A stretch of DNA of 62,598 bases from an uncultured Bacteroidales bacterium (GCA_947303465.1 CAMYYI010000009.1:1-62598); one strand, 5' to 3'. Counted from the stretch's first letter, positions 41,693 through 52,709 are shown. Numbers and translations: made by a program. Notes: generated by a model not told the origin, from the letters alone.

Positions 41693-43390
41693 ATGAAAAA
41701 AATTATAGTATCTCTGCTTGTGGCGGCCGCCGCCATCTCCGTCCTGCCGAGTTGTATCAAGGAGACTCTCCCTCTCGAGGGAGCAGCCACATCCGAACAG
41801 ATGGCTGAGTCTTCCGCTGCAATGCAAGGCTCCGTAGACGGTATGGTTGCACAGACCTATCAGCCGTATTACTTCTTTGGCAGCAGCAATCAGCTGGAGT
41901 ATGATACCTCCTACGCTGGTCTCCTCATCACCTATGCACGTATGACCAACGACCTGGTCAACAATTCCAAGACCATCGGTTACGACTGGTGGTGCGGTTA
42001 CTGCGGCGCATACGGCTACGTGATGAATGCCAACAACAACCGTCAGCTCGTACCTTACATGACCCTCTATAAGATCATCAAGAGTGCGAACGACATCATC
42101 GGCCCTCTTGCCCCCGTTGAGAACCTTAACGCTGAGCAGAAGGCTTATCTCGGTATCGCTTATACTTACAGGGCCCTGATGTATCACGACCTGTACAACA
42201 TGTACCTCCCCGCTCTCAACAAGTACACCGATTGTTCCAAGGTTGAGGGCCTGACCGTTCCTATCATTGTTTCCAGCGCTGAGGAAGAGACTCCCTACAA
42301 GTCCGCCCGTGCTCCGAAGAAGGTTCTGTCCGACTTCGTCCTCGCTGACCTCGACAGGGCTGAGGCTCTCCTTGCAGACTACAAGCCCGCTACCGGAAGG
42401 TATCCCGGACTCCCCGTAGTTTACGGACTTAAGGCCAGGATGTATCTTGACATCTCCGAATATGCCAGTGCTGCTGAATATGCACGCAAGGCTATCGACG
42501 CTTCCGGTAAGACCCCTCTTACCGAAGATGAGTGGAGCGATCCTACCAAGGCATTCTGCGACGCCTCTGGAAACAACTCCTGGATGTGGTACTACACCAT
42601 TTCCGGAAACAACATGGGTAACCTCTGCAATCCTACCGGATTCCTTGCTGGTGAGGCAGACTGGGGATACAATTCCCTTACAAGACTCGCCCTTCACAAG
42701 TGGCTCTACGACCGTCTGAACCGTTCCGATTTCCGTAAGAAGTCCTTCATCGATCCGGACCGTACCACTTATCCTGCAGACTACTACAAATGGGCAGATC
42801 AGGCCGGTTTCCTTGGTGACTATCCTTTCGAGCAGCTTCCTGACTACCTCTCCCTCAAGATCCGCTGCAAGGGCGGCGACTGGACCACCTATTCAATCGG
42901 TGGCGCCGTTGACTGGCCTATCATGCGCGTTGAGGAAATGTACCTTATCGAGGCTGAGGCCATCGGTATGAGCCAGGGCGAGGCTGCAGGTATCGAAAAG
43001 CTCGAGTCTTTCATGAAGACTTATCGTGATCCTGAGTACTCTTATGCCAAGGCTTCCTCTACCTTCAACCAGGGCTTCGTCAAGAACTTCCAGGAAGAGG
43101 TCCTCTATCAGAAGAGGATTGAGTTCCTCGGCGAAGGTGTAGGTTTCTTCGATGCCAAGCGTATCCGTCCGGGTATCAAGACCTGGTATCCCGGCTCCAA
43201 TGTCATCCATGACACCATGAAGTATGACATTGAGGAAGTCAGCCCTTACTGGAACTTCGTTATCCCTACCGACGAGATTGAGAACAACGACTATATCGTC
43301 GAGGAAGATGGCGTAGCGACCGAGATTGATGGAGTGATGACCACTCTCAACAACCCGGATCCTACCCAGAAAGTAGCTAACATACAATAA
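41693..43390 (+). CDS. SusD/RagB-family outer-membrane lipoprotein
   Basis: A 565-aa lipoprotein (MKKIIVSLLVAAAAISVLPSC). SusD features: N-terminal region with the YDTSYAGLLITYARMTND helix, TPR-like KAYLGIAYTYRALMYHDLYNMY, and the C-terminal signature RVEEMYLIEAEAIGMSQGE with VLYQKRIEFLGEGVGFFDAKR. It forms the lid of the preceding SusC transporter. It shares the ATC/GGT/CGT codon bias with susC and the next gene, so all three are probably expressed at high level from one transcript. Confidence 0.95.
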   Translation: MKKIIVSLLVAAAAISVLPSCIKETLPLEGAATSEQMAESSAAMQGSVDGMVAQTYQPYYFFGSSNQLEYDTSYAGLLITYARMTNDLVNNSKTIGYDWWCGYCGAYGYVMNANNNRQLVPYMTLYKIIKSANDIIGPLAPVENLNAEQKAYLGIAYTYRALMYHDLYNMYLPALNKYTDCSKVEGLTVPIIVSSAEEETPYKSARAPKKVLSDFVLADLDRAEALLADYKPATGRYPGLPVVYGLKARMYLDISEYASAAEYARKAIDASGKTPLTEDEWSDPTKAFCDASGNNSWMWYYTISGNNMGNLCNPTGFLAGEADWGYNSLTRLALHKWLYDRLNRSDFRKKSFIDPDRTTYPADYYKWADQAGFLGDYPFEQLPDYLSLKIRCKGGDWTTYSIGGAVDWPIMRVEEMYLIEAEAIGMSQGEAAGIEKLESFMKTYRDPEYSYAKASSTFNQGFVKNFQEEVLYQKRIEFLGEGVGFFDAKRIRPGIKTWYPGSNVIHDTMKYDIEEVSPYWNFVIPTDEIENNDYIVEEDGVATEIDGVMTTLNNPDPTQKVANIQ

Positions 43391-43415
43391 TAACGGTTAA
43401 CATAGTAGTAGTAAT

Positions 43416-44297
43416 ATGAGAATCAATAAATTATATAGAGCAATCTCTGCTTTCGCCCTTGGGCTGGCCCTGGTCGCCTGTTCGGAAGCGAATGATTATA
43501 CTCCTGCTACGCCGGAAGATTCATCCAAGACTTACGTGAGCGTGGATATGTCTGCAGCACGTACTCATGACGTTGACGGCGCGGACATCGTCGTCCCGTT
43601 CGTAAGAAATAACGATTCCGGAGAACTGGAGGTCCCCATTTATATTGACGATCCTTCAGGTTTGTTCAAGCTTGCAAGCAATTCAGTCAAGTTCGCTAAC
43701 GGTCAGAAGACCGCCAACGCGGTTGTGTCTTATTCGTATGATGCTCTCGTCCCCGAGACCATTTACGATTTTGCAGTAGGTATCTCGGCCAGCGAGTACG
43801 CTTCCGAGTACAGGCCCATAGCCCTTCCTCTTTCCTGCAAGAAAGCATGGCAGAACCTCGGTATGGCACAGTTCTACGATGACTGGTGGACCGGTGGCCC
43901 GTTCGAGAAGCAGCTTCTCAAGTCTCCTGACGGATCCGAGCTTTACCGCCTGATCAATCCTTGGGACAAGAAGTCTGTCGAGGAGGGTGGTCTTGACTTT
44001 GTCTCAGAAGTACCTTATCTCGAATTCGCCATTGACGAGAACGGAGCTGTCACCTACGCCGATGTTTTGAACATGGGATTCACCTTCTCCGGCATGACTT
44101 GCCATATGCTTCATCCTTCCAAGAGGAACGATGCTGAAGGCGTCGCAAAGAACGCAGTTATCATGGACAAGCTCGTCCAGTTCTGCTGGTATCCTATTCT
44201 GGACTACGATGGAAGCAGCTTCCGTTGGTGGGGTGTAACCAGTGTGGCTTACATTTCTTTCCCCGGCGGTCCTGATCTGAATGCTTTGCTTCAGTAA
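43416..44297 (+). CDS. SusE-position surface lipoprotein, beta-rich
   Basis: A 293-aa lipoprotein with signal MRINKLYRAISAFALGLALVAC. No enzymatic motif is seen. An N-terminal Ig-like or DUF4843-like portion (VDMSAARTHDVDGADIVVPFVRNN) is followed by a region rich in Trp and Tyr (FYDDWWTGGPFEKQLL, CWYPILDYDGSSFRWWG). Aromatic-rich surface lipoproteins in this position usually bind the SusC/D ligand. It is 25 nt after susD and ends just before a strong terminator, so it closes the SusC/D transcript. Confidence 0.78.
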   Translation: MRINKLYRAISAFALGLALVACSEANDYTPATPEDSSKTYVSVDMSAARTHDVDGADIVVPFVRNNDSGELEVPIYIDDPSGLFKLASNSVKFANGQKTANAVVSYSYDALVPETIYDFAVGISASEYASEYRPIALPLSCKKAWQNLGMAQFYDDWWTGGPFEKQLLKSPDGSELYRLINPWDKKSVEEGGLDFVSEVPYLEFAIDENGAVTYADVLNMGFTFSGMTCHMLHPSKRNDAEGVAKNAVIMDKLVQFCWYPILDYDGSSFRWWGVTSVAYISFPGGPDLNALLQ

Positions 44298-44303
44298 ATT
44301 TTT

Positions 44304-44338
44304 ATGAGGGGGTCGAATTGACCCCCTCATTTTTTTTA
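44304..44338 (+). terminator. Strong intrinsic terminator after the SusC/D operon
   Basis: Perfect stem ATGAGGGGGTC/GACCCCCTCAT with loop GAATT, followed by a run of Ts (44330-44337). It ends only 4-5 nt before the subtilase ATG at 44343. Confidence 0.93.
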
Positions 44339-44342
44339 TCCC

Positions 44343-46940
44343 ATGAAAAGACTCATTTTTGCCTTGTTGCTGCTGGGTGCCTGTACCAGCAATCTGGAGC
44401 CGCGCGGGGATAACCCTCAGACGGCCCCCATACAGGAAGAAAATAATTCCGTATTCATTCCCGGAACTGTAATCGCAGAGTTGGATGAGAACCTGGCCAA
44501 CCTCCTGGTTTCCGGCTCATCTGACGAGAAAGCCAGAGCGTTAGAGCAGACACTGGACGACCTTGGCATTTACAAGATGGAGCGCATGTTCCCCGATGCC
44601 GGGGAATGGGAACCCCGTCACCGTAAAGCCGGGCTTCACAGGTGGTACCGTTTATTTTTTGACCCTGACTCACGCCCTGCCACCAAGGCATCAGATGAAA
44701 TTATTTCTATTCCCGGAGTCGTTTACGCCGAACCGGTTCGCCGGATTCGTTCATGCTCATACTTCAATGATCCCTACGCCATGCGGCAGTGGGCCCTTTA
44801 CAATGACGGATCGTGGGGAGCAGGATATGAGAAGGGCTGCGACATAAACGTAGTGCCTGTATGGGACAACTTCACGGCCGGCTCACCCAATGTTATTGTG
44901 GCAGTTATCGACGCGGGGGTCCAGCTTGACCATCCCGATCTTGAGGCCAACTGCATCCCTGGAGGAGAAAACGGCAGTAAATGCTTCATTAAGGGACGCG
45001 TTGGGTACAATATCCCTCCCGACGAGCATGGGACGCATGTTGCCGGGATAATAGCAGCCGTGAACAACAATGAAATCGGTATCTCCGGCATTGCCGGAGG
45101 ACGTGACGGGAAGGGCGTGAGGATTATGTCCTGCGCCATTATGATGGACGACCCCAACGATCCGGATAACGTGATTCAGGGCGATGCAAATCAGGCCTTG
45201 GTCTGGGCTGCCGACCATGGTGCGATTATCTGCAACAACAGTTGGGGCTATGTATATGAGACTGAAGAGGATGCTAAGAAAAGCAACGCGGAATCTTCAC
45301 GTCCCGGCATAGATTATTTCATCAAATACGCGGGCTGTGATATGGAAGGCAACCAGCGTCCGGACAGTCCGATGAAGGGCGGCGTAGTCATTTTTTCTGC
45401 CGGCAACGAGGGCTGGACGATAGGCTGGCCTGCGGCTTATGAACCGGTTATCGCAGTTGCTGCGTTAGGCGCAGAGTTCAACAAGACACCCTATTCAAGT
45501 TACGGTGAATATGTAGATATTTGCGCACCTGGAGGAGAAACTTCAAAACAGACCGGTATCCTTAGCACAGTCATTAACGGTGAATATAAGAGCTTTCAGG
45601 GCACTTCCATGGCCGCCCCTCATGTGACTGGCGTTGCCGCGCTTATAGCATCGTACTTCGGCGGCCCCGGCTTTACCAACGACATGCTCAAGGAACGGCT
45701 CCTGAGCGGTGCCAATACAACCAAAGTACGTCAGTATCTGCAGATCGGGCCTATGCTGGACGCACTCGGCTCTTTCACTTACGGCGGAACGGTTGCTCCA
45801 GTGTGCCCCACAGGTATATCCGCCACTTCTGACGCAAACACCATTACCTTGTCCTGGAAGGTCACTCCGGATCCGGATGCCGTAAAAACCTATGGATACA
45901 TGGTTCTGGCCGCAAAGGACGCCGGAGCGTTGAAAGATATCAAACCAGACAACATCCCGGAAGACGTAAAGACTGTTAGTGTAGAGGTGGGTACTATCCC
46001 AGTCGGCGAGACCATTACCGCCACCCTTTCCGACCTTGAGTTCGAGGTGAGCTATAATGTCGCCGTGATAGCCTTCGACTACGTGGGAAATTACTCCGAA
46101 CTCTCTGATATTCAAACTATCAGCACAGGCAAGAACAATGCTCCTGTGGTCACCACCGACTATTCCGGTAATTATCGCATAAAACCGTATGAAACAATCA
46201 CCGCCACTTACGTGGTCAGCGATCCGGACGGGCATGATTTCACCGTGGAAATAGATCCGGGTTCCGATGCCTTCCGCTATAAGAAAGCATCCGGCGAATA
46301 TCAGGTAGAAATTGCCGGCAACGGAGCCCCGCACGGCAGCTATACGGCACATATCGTTGCCACAGACAGTTATGGCGCATCTATTGATTATGTCATTGAA
46401 TATGTAATTCTGGAAAATCATGCCCCGGTAATTGTCTCGGAAATGCCCAATCTGATGCTGAATTCCACAGGGACAAGCATGAATATCGATATGGCTCAAT
46501 ATGTTTGGGACGAGGACGGAGAACAGCTCAGCTATCGCATCAGCTTGACAGACCAGAGCATAGCCATCATAAGCCCTTCCGGCAATTCCCTGACTCTTAC
46601 AAGTCTGGCTTACGGTCTCACGACCGTTACGGTAACTGCCACTGACGCATGCAACGAGTCCTGTACCCTCTCGTTCAAGCTTCTCGTTCAGGACGGTTCC
46701 AAGCATCTTTACCTCTATCCCAATCCCGTGTCCAAGGACCTGTTTATACGTCCTGCCGCCGACGGCACTTTCGATATCACCATCAGCAACAAGGCAGGTG
46801 CAGTGGTATTTTCCAAATCATCGGAAATATCTCCGTTTGAGCCATTCGTCGTGGATATGACCGGCAATGCCTCCGGACTCTACTTCGTACACGTAAAGGG
46901 AAACGGTGTTGACGACATTTACACAATCGCTAAAATCTGA
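44343..46940 (+). CDS. T9SS-sorted subtilisin-like serine protease (S8), multi-domain
   Basis: An 865-aa protein. Signal MKRLIFALLLLGAC ends in a Cys and could be Sec or lipoprotein. A propeptide-like region (about 25-150) precedes the S8 catalytic domain with D190 (VAVIDAGVQLDHP), H232 (HGTHVAG) and S422 (GTSMAAPH). C-terminal to it lie an Fn3-like domain (about 485-595) and cadherin-like segments (about 600-780). The last about 75 residues form a T9SS type A sorting domain (LYLYPNPVSKDLFI, GLYFVHVKG). The product would be exported to the cell surface by the type IX system. A lipobox and a T9SS signal in one protein is unusual; the Cys may be incidental. The adjacent gene is PorV-like. Confidence 0.9.
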   Translation: MKRLIFALLLLGACTSNLEPRGDNPQTAPIQEENNSVFIPGTVIAELDENLANLLVSGSSDEKARALEQTLDDLGIYKMERMFPDAGEWEPRHRKAGLHRWYRLFFDPDSRPATKASDEIISIPGVVYAEPVRRIRSCSYFNDPYAMRQWALYNDGSWGAGYEKGCDINVVPVWDNFTAGSPNVIVAVIDAGVQLDHPDLEANCIPGGENGSKCFIKGRVGYNIPPDEHGTHVAGIIAAVNNNEIGISGIAGGRDGKGVRIMSCAIMMDDPNDPDNVIQGDANQALVWAADHGAIICNNSWGYVYETEEDAKKSNAESSRPGIDYFIKYAGCDMEGNQRPDSPMKGGVVIFSAGNEGWTIGWPAAYEPVIAVAALGAEFNKTPYSSYGEYVDICAPGGETSKQTGILSTVINGEYKSFQGTSMAAPHVTGVAALIASYFGGPGFTNDMLKERLLSGANTTKVRQYLQIGPMLDALGSFTYGGTVAPVCPTGISATSDANTITLSWKVTPDPDAVKTYGYMVLAAKDAGALKDIKPDNIPEDVKTVSVEVGTIPVGETITATLSDLEFEVSYNVAVIAFDYVGNYSELSDIQTISTGKNNAPVVTTDYSGNYRIKPYETITATYVVSDPDGHDFTVEIDPGSDAFRYKKASGEYQVEIAGNGAPHGSYTAHIVATDSYGASIDYVIEYVILENHAPVIVSEMPNLMLNSTGTSMNIDMAQYVWDEDGEQLSYRISLTDQSIAIISPSGNSLTLTSLAYGLTTVTVTATDACNESCTLSFKLLVQDGSKHLYLYPNPVSKDLFIRPAADGTFDITISNKAGAVVFSKSSEISPFEPFVVDMTGNASGLYFVHVKGNGVDDIYTIAKI

Positions 46941-46944
46941 CGCC

Positions 46945-47790
46945 ATGAAACGGATTCTGACCATATTTGCAGTTCTTTGCCTCGGCGTCAACGCCGGCGC
47001 ACAGAGCGTCCCTTCCCTTCTCATTCCTACAGACTCACGAGCCCTGGGCATGGGAGGTGTTTCATACCTTCCCGGTAACAACAAGGTGGATGCCTCCGCT
47101 TTCTTTGGAATTTGGGCTCCGGGCACGGCGTCCAATACCATAGTCGGAGCCGACGTGAGGTTCCGCCTTGGCTCCAAGCTCTCGTTCTGCCTTGGCGGCA
47201 AGGATTTCATAGACAAGCCCTATGAAATCATTAACGACAAAGGGGCAAGCGTTGGCGCTTACAAGCCCTACGACATGGTTTTTTCCCTTGGCGCCGGATA
47301 TGATATTACTGATGCCATAACTGCCGGAGCCATACTGCATACCGTATCTTCGTCCATTGCAGAGAAAGCCAACGGAGGAGCGTTCTTCGCCGATGTTTAC
47401 GGGGCTTACAAAGGAAACGGATGGACAGCGGCCCTGGCTTTGCGCAACCTTGGAACCAAGATTAATTACGGAGGGGAAGACAATGCCCTTCCTGCACTGG
47501 TAGCCCTGAACGGCAGCTGGTCTCCGGTCTCAGGCTTGAAGATTGCGGCAGAAGCCGATTATCTGTTCAACGAAGCACTTATGGCAGGAGCAGGAGCTGA
47601 ATACTGCATTGCGAATATTGTTTTCGTACGTGCCGGATACCATTACGGAGATGCTCAGAAAGCGCTTGCCAGCTTCGCCTCCCTTGGACTTGGAGCACAG
47701 TTTGCAGGCATCAGGCTGGACGCTTCCTGGCTCTTTGCATCCAAGAATCTTGGAGACAGTATCCTGGTAACCCTGGGCTACGCCTTCTAG
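46945..47790 (+). CDS. PorV/PorQ-like outer-membrane beta-barrel protein
   Basis: A 281-aa protein from ATG 46945 (MKRILTIFAVLCLGVNAGAQ signal). It shows PorV-family features: SLLIPTDSRALGMGGVSYL near the N-terminus, repeated amphipathic beta strands, and a C-terminal strand ending in F (ILVTLGYAF). PorV receives T9SS cargo and passes it to the sortase PorU. Being 4 nt downstream of a T9SS-sorted protease suggests a cargo-dedicated PorV paralog. The usual porU is not adjacent. It overlaps the convergent atpG end by 4 bp. Confidence 0.8.
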   Translation: MKRILTIFAVLCLGVNAGAQSVPSLLIPTDSRALGMGGVSYLPGNNKVDASAFFGIWAPGTASNTIVGADVRFRLGSKLSFCLGGKDFIDKPYEIINDKGASVGAYKPYDMVFSLGAGYDITDAITAGAILHTVSSSIAEKANGGAFFADVYGAYKGNGWTAALALRNLGTKINYGGEDNALPALVALNGSWSPVSGLKIAAEADYLFNEALMAGAGAEYCIANIVFVRAGYHYGDAQKALASFASLGLGAQFAGIRLDASWLFASKNLGDSILVTLGYAF

Positions 47791-48845
47791 GCTTCGGCGC
47801 CAACCAGATCAAGGATCTCGGCAGTAATCTTCTGCTGACGGCCCTTGTTGTACTCGAGTGTAAGGTCTCCGAGCAGTTCCTCGGCGTTGTCCGTTGCTGT
47901 CTGCATGGCTATCATGCGGGCTGCATGCTCGGCGGCCGCCGAGTCCAGCAGGGCCGCATATAGCTTCAGGTCCAGCACCTGTGGCATCAGGGATGCCAGA
48001 AGTTCATTTCTGGATGGTTCCAGAATATACTCTTTGCCGCTGGAATCCAAGTCGCTGTCTCTCAGCGCGTTGCCGTATCTGCCTGCATCAAAATCTGTGC
48101 AGGCAAAAGCGGTATCTGCTTGAGAATGAGGGGCTTCCGCTCCAGCGTTACCGATAAAGCTTTCGCTGACCACCTCCTGACGTCCTGTATTGACAAAGTG
48201 ATTATAAACCAGCACCGCACCCGATATCTCCCCCGCCGCATAGCGCTCACGAATCTCTGCAGACACAGCCGCAACCGTATCAAAAGAAGGATGAGCCACA
48301 AGACCGGTGAAATCACGCGAACCCGCCAGGCCCTCCTTGCGCAAGGCATCGGCCATTTTACGACCGAACGCCCAGACTTCTACTTCCACTCCGTTCGCCC
48401 TGTACTCCCGCAGCACGTCCAGGGTTTTCTTGATAGCGTTGGCATTGAACGCCCCGCACATGGAGCTGTTGCTGGAGAACGCCAGAATGAGATTCTTCGA
48501 TTCGCTTCGCTCGCTCAGAATGACATTCGATTTGTCATCCCGAGCGAAGGCGAGGGATCTCTCCTCCGACACAGTGTTGCCGCCGGCCTCAGTGGCGGGA
48601 GCGTCCTCGAGCGATTTTTTGTAGTATGAGCGAGAGGCGGTCCCGTCAGGAAAGGCGGACCCGCCAGTAGTGCCACCTGCGGCAGCAAGTATCGCCGACA
48701 AGGTCTCCTCGTACGGCCTCAGAGACTCGATTGCACGCTGCGCGCGGCGGAGTTTGGACGACGCCACGAGCTTCATCGCCGAAGTAATCTTCAGCGTACC
48801 ACGCACAGAAGCGATACGATCCTTGACCTCCCTCAGCGACGCCAT
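47787..48845 (-). CDS. atpG: F-type ATP synthase gamma subunit with a repeat-derived insertion
   Basis: A 352-aa subunit; the family is usually about 290. The N-terminal helix (MASLREVKDRIASVRGTLKITSAMKLVASSKLRRA) and the C-terminal helix with LGDLTLEYNKGRQQKITAEILDLVGA are the rotor coiled coil. SSNSSMCGAFNANAIKK starts the Rossmann-like central domain. The extra about 60 residues lie at about 54-119. They are encoded by a family B repeat (48491-48560) plus an imperfect palindrome (48575-48689), both just before the central domain. Last gene of the ATP synthase operon. Confidence 0.95.
   Translation of the reverse strand: MASLREVKDRIASVRGTLKITSAMKLVASSKLRRAQRAIESLRPYEETLSAILAAAGGTTGGSAFPDGTASRSYYKKSLEDAPATEAGGNTVSEERSLAFARDDKSNVILSERSESKNLILAFSSNSSMCGAFNANAIKKTLDVLREYRANGVEVEVWAFGRKMADALRKEGLAGSRDFTGLVAHPSFDTVAAVSAEIRERYAAGEISGAVLVYNHFVNTGRQEVVSESFIGNAGAEAPHSQADTAFACTDFDAGRYGNALRDSDLDSSGKEYILEPSRNELLASLMPQVLDLKLYAALLDSAAAEHAARMIAMQTATDNAEELLGDLTLEYNKGRQQKITAEILDLVGAEA
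48491..48560 (-). repeat. Family B REP-like element inside atpG
   Basis: On the plus strand, GATTCTTCG and GGGATC ends enclose inner GAATGACA/TGTCAT-type complementary segments and the CGCTTCGCTC/GAGCGAAGGCGAG stretches. It is read in frame by atpG as LAFARDDKSNVILSERSESKN (residues about 96-119), a peptide type known from such repeats in other genomes. Confidence 0.82.
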
Positions 48846-48848
48846 AAC

Positions 48849-50435
48849 TTACTTTATCAACTGCCTGCAAACATCGGCCGCGACTCTCTCGATGGTCGCG
48901 GTAGCGCCCTCGGAGACGACTCCGGAGCCGAGTTCCTCCAGCACCTTTCCATGCGAAGCCCTCATACGGTCGAGGAAAAGCCGCTGGAACTCAATTACCT
49001 GCCCCACGGCGATATCGGCCATCAGGCCATGGGTACCGCAATAGAGGACGGCAACCTGCTCCCCTACCGGCATAGGGCTGTACTGCGGCTGAATCAGCAG
49101 CTGATTGTTCTTGCGCCCCTTATCCAGCGTCATTGCAGTCACCTTGTCCAGGTCGGAAGAGAACTTGGAGAAAGACTCCAGTTCCTCAAACTGCGCCTGG
49201 TCTATCTTGAGCGTACCTGCCACCTTCTTCATGCTCTTAACCTGAGCGGCGCCGCCCACACGGGACACCGAAATACCCACGTTTACTGCAGGACGGAAAC
49301 CGGCGTTGAACAGGGAGCTCTCCAGATATATCTGACCGTCGGTAATGGAGATTACGTTAGTTGGAATATACGCCGACACGTCTCCTGCCTGCGTTTCTAT
49401 GATAGGCAGGGCCGTCATGGAACCGCCGGCACGTACCTTGCCGCGAAGGCTCTCGGGCAGGTCGTTCATCTGCTCAGCCACTTCCTGCTGGGAAATGATC
49501 TTGGCGGCACGCTCCAGCAGACGGGAGTGCAGGTAGAACACGTCTCCGGGGTAAGCCTCACGCCCGGAAGGACGGCGCAGGATAAGCGACACCTCACGAT
49601 AGGCCACAGCCTGCTTGCTCAAGTCGTCATAGACCACAAGGGCATGGCGGCCGGTATCGCGGAAGTACTCACCTATCGCCGCTCCCGCGAACGGAGCATA
49701 ATACTGCAGGGCGGCAGGATCGGCGGCAGTGGCGGCAACCACTATGGTATAGTCCATCGCCCCCTTTTCGCGAAGGGTCTGCACTATGGAAGCAACCGTG
49801 GAACCCTTCTGACCTACAGCAACATAGATGCAATAGACGGGGTCTCCGGCAAGCCATCCGGCGCGCTGGTTGATGATGGTGTCTATGGCGATGGCAGTCT
49901 TTCCGGTCTGACGGTCACCGATAATGAGCTCACGCTGGCCGCGACCTATAGGAATCATGGCGTCAATGGCCTTAAGGCCCGTCTGCAGAGGCTCGTGCAC
50001 GGGCTCACGGAAGATGACTCCCGGAGCCTTGCGCTCCAAAGGCATACGCACCGTCTCCCCTTTTACGGGACCCAGGCCATCCAGAGGGGTGCCTATAGGA
50101 TCCACAACACGACCGACAAGGCCCTCGCCCACCTCTATGCCAGCTATGCGGCCCAGGCGCCGGACACCCATGTCTTCCTTGACCAGGTCCGTCTGGCCCA
50201 GCAGCACCGCGCCAACGTTATCTTCCTCGAGATTCATAACCACGGCCTTGACGCCGCAGTCGAACTCCAGAAGCTCTCCTGCTTCGGCATTGTTAAGCCC
50301 ATGGATACGGGCCACTCCATCGCTTACGGTGAGCACGCTGCCAACCTCTTCATATTTGACAGACAAATCCACCCCTCTCAGCTGTTCAAGGAGGATGTCG
50401 GATATCTCACTAGCCTTTATCGTATTCTGTGCCAT
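48849..50435 (-). CDS. atpA: F-type ATP synthase alpha subunit
   Basis: A 528-aa F1 subunit. Walker [10 protein letters not shown] is at about 172-180, the N-terminal crown beta-barrel is present ([21 protein letters not shown]), and [35 protein letters not shown] matches the alpha signature. It binds nucleotide non-catalytically next to beta. It sits between atpH (3-nt gap) and atpG (3-nt gap). Confidence 0.98.
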   Translation of the reverse strand: MAQNTIKASEISDILLEQLRGVDLSVKYEEVGSVLTVSDGVARIHGLNNAEAGELLEFDCGVKAVVMNLEEDNVGAVLLGQTDLVKEDMGVRRLGRIAGIEVGEGLVGRVVDPIGTPLDGLGPVKGETVRMPLERKAPGVIFREPVHEPLQTGLKAIDAMIPIGRGQRELIIGDRQTGKTAIAIDTIINQRAGWLAGDPVYCIYVAVGQKGSTVASIVQTLREKGAMDYTIVVAATAADPAALQYYAPFAGAAIGEYFRDTGRHALVVYDDLSKQAVAYREVSLILRRPSGREAYPGDVFYLHSRLLERAAKIISQQEVAEQMNDLPESLRGKVRAGGSMTALPIIETQAGDVSAYIPTNVISITDGQIYLESSLFNAGFRPAVNVGISVSRVGGAAQVKSMKKVAGTLKIDQAQFEELESFSKFSSDLDKVTAMTLDKGRKNNQLLIQPQYSPMPVGEQVAVLYCGTHGLMADIAVGQVIEFQRLFLDRMRASHGKVLEELGSGVVSEGATATIERVAADVCRQLIK

Positions 50436-50438
50436 CTG

Positions 50439-50915
50439 CTATACGATTCTGTTATTCTTTTCAACAAACTGCCTTTCAAGCAGTTGCAGCTGATGACGCA
50501 CACTTGCGTCCATCATTTCCCCGTTTACGACGACACGGAAGCCGCCTATCAGCGCGGGGTCCACTTCCGTTTCGATAATCACCTTGCAGCCCGTACGTTT
50601 CTCTATGGACTCACGCACACGATCCTCCAGGCCTTCGAAAGGCGCCGCGGTAATCAGCCGCACATTCTTCAGGCCTACCGACTCCACGTACATGTCTACG
50701 TAGCAACGGAGTATGCGTCTCAGGTAATCCGTACGCCCCCGGGAGACCAGCAAACGTATGAAACGCTCCAGATCCGGTTCCAACTTCGACGGGAGCCGGG
50801 AAGAATTACGCAGCATAGTCCTCACCTGCTCGCATACGCGTTCAGAGGACCCTCGCTCCTGCGTGTAAAGCAGCAGCGCACGTGCATAACGCTTGGTGAC
50901 GGCTCCCGAGTTCAT
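50439..50915 (-). CDS. atpH: F-type ATP synthase delta subunit
   Basis: A 158-aa stator subunit, slightly short for the family (E. coli 177). The N-terminal six-helix domain starts VTKRYARALLLYTQERG, and the C-terminal part contains the conserved VIIETEVDPALIGGFRVVVNGEMMDASVRHQLQLL. It links the b-subunit stalk to the top of alpha. It lies 1 nt downstream of atpF. Confidence 0.92.
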   Translation of the reverse strand: MNSGAVTKRYARALLLYTQERGSSERVCEQVRTMLRNSSRLPSKLEPDLERFIRLLVSRGRTDYLRRILRCYVDMYVESVGLKNVRLITAAPFEGLEDRVRESIEKRTGCKVIIETEVDPALIGGFRVVVNGEMMDASVRHQLQLLERQFVEKNNRIV

Positions 50916-50916
50916 A

Positions 50917-51420
50917 TCAGTTCATCTGGCTGTGGACGGCTTCGTCCACGAACTTGTCTAACAGTGCCTTTTGTTCGCCCGTGTCTTCGAGTTCCTTACG
51001 GACAATCTTTTCAGCTATAGCCACACTCAATGCAGACACCTCCGAACGCAGCTCGCGACGGGCCAGTTCCTGCTCTGCAGCAATCTCTTCGCGGGCCTTC
51101 TGCATCACCTTTGCCGCTTCTGCAGAGGCTTCTTCGGAGGCCTTGGCTATAATTGAGTTACGCTCATCGGTGGTCTCCTTGATCAGGCGGGCCTGTTCCT
51201 GACGTGTGCGCTCCAGGATACGATCCTGCTCGGCTGTAAGCCTCTCAAGGCTCAGCCTGGCCTCCTCGGCGGCGCGCAGCGACTCGGCAATATGCTCGGA
51301 GCGCTCGCGTACCGCCTTGGTAATCACCGGAAAGCCAAACTTCGCGAGCAGGAAGAAAACCGCTCCGAAGATGATGACCATCCAGAAAAGCAGACCGAAA
51401 TCCGGTGTAATGAGCGACAT
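50917..51420 (-). CDS. atpF: F-type ATP synthase b subunit
   Basis: A 167-aa peripheral stalk protein with one N-terminal transmembrane helix (FGLLFWMVIIFGAVFFLLAKFG, about 8-29). The long charged coiled coil (about 35-150) is rich in Glu, Arg and Ala. It connects the membrane a/c ring region with F1. It begins 3 nt after atpE. Confidence 0.94.
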   Translation of the reverse strand: MSLITPDFGLLFWMVIIFGAVFFLLAKFGFPVITKAVRERSEHIAESLRAAEEARLSLERLTAEQDRILERTRQEQARLIKETTDERNSIIAKASEEASAEAAKVMQKAREEIAAEQELARRELRSEVSALSVAIAEKIVRKELEDTGEQKALLDKFVDEAVHSQMN

Positions 51421-51423
51421 GGC

Positions 51424-52687
<1,264 letters not shown>

Positions 52688-52709
<22 letters not shown>

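Noticed and set aside
48951..51020. A 689-aa plus-strand open frame across atpA, atpH and atpF
   Set aside because: It runs antisense to three conserved ATP synthase genes with correct start and stop spacing; its product has no recognisable motif.
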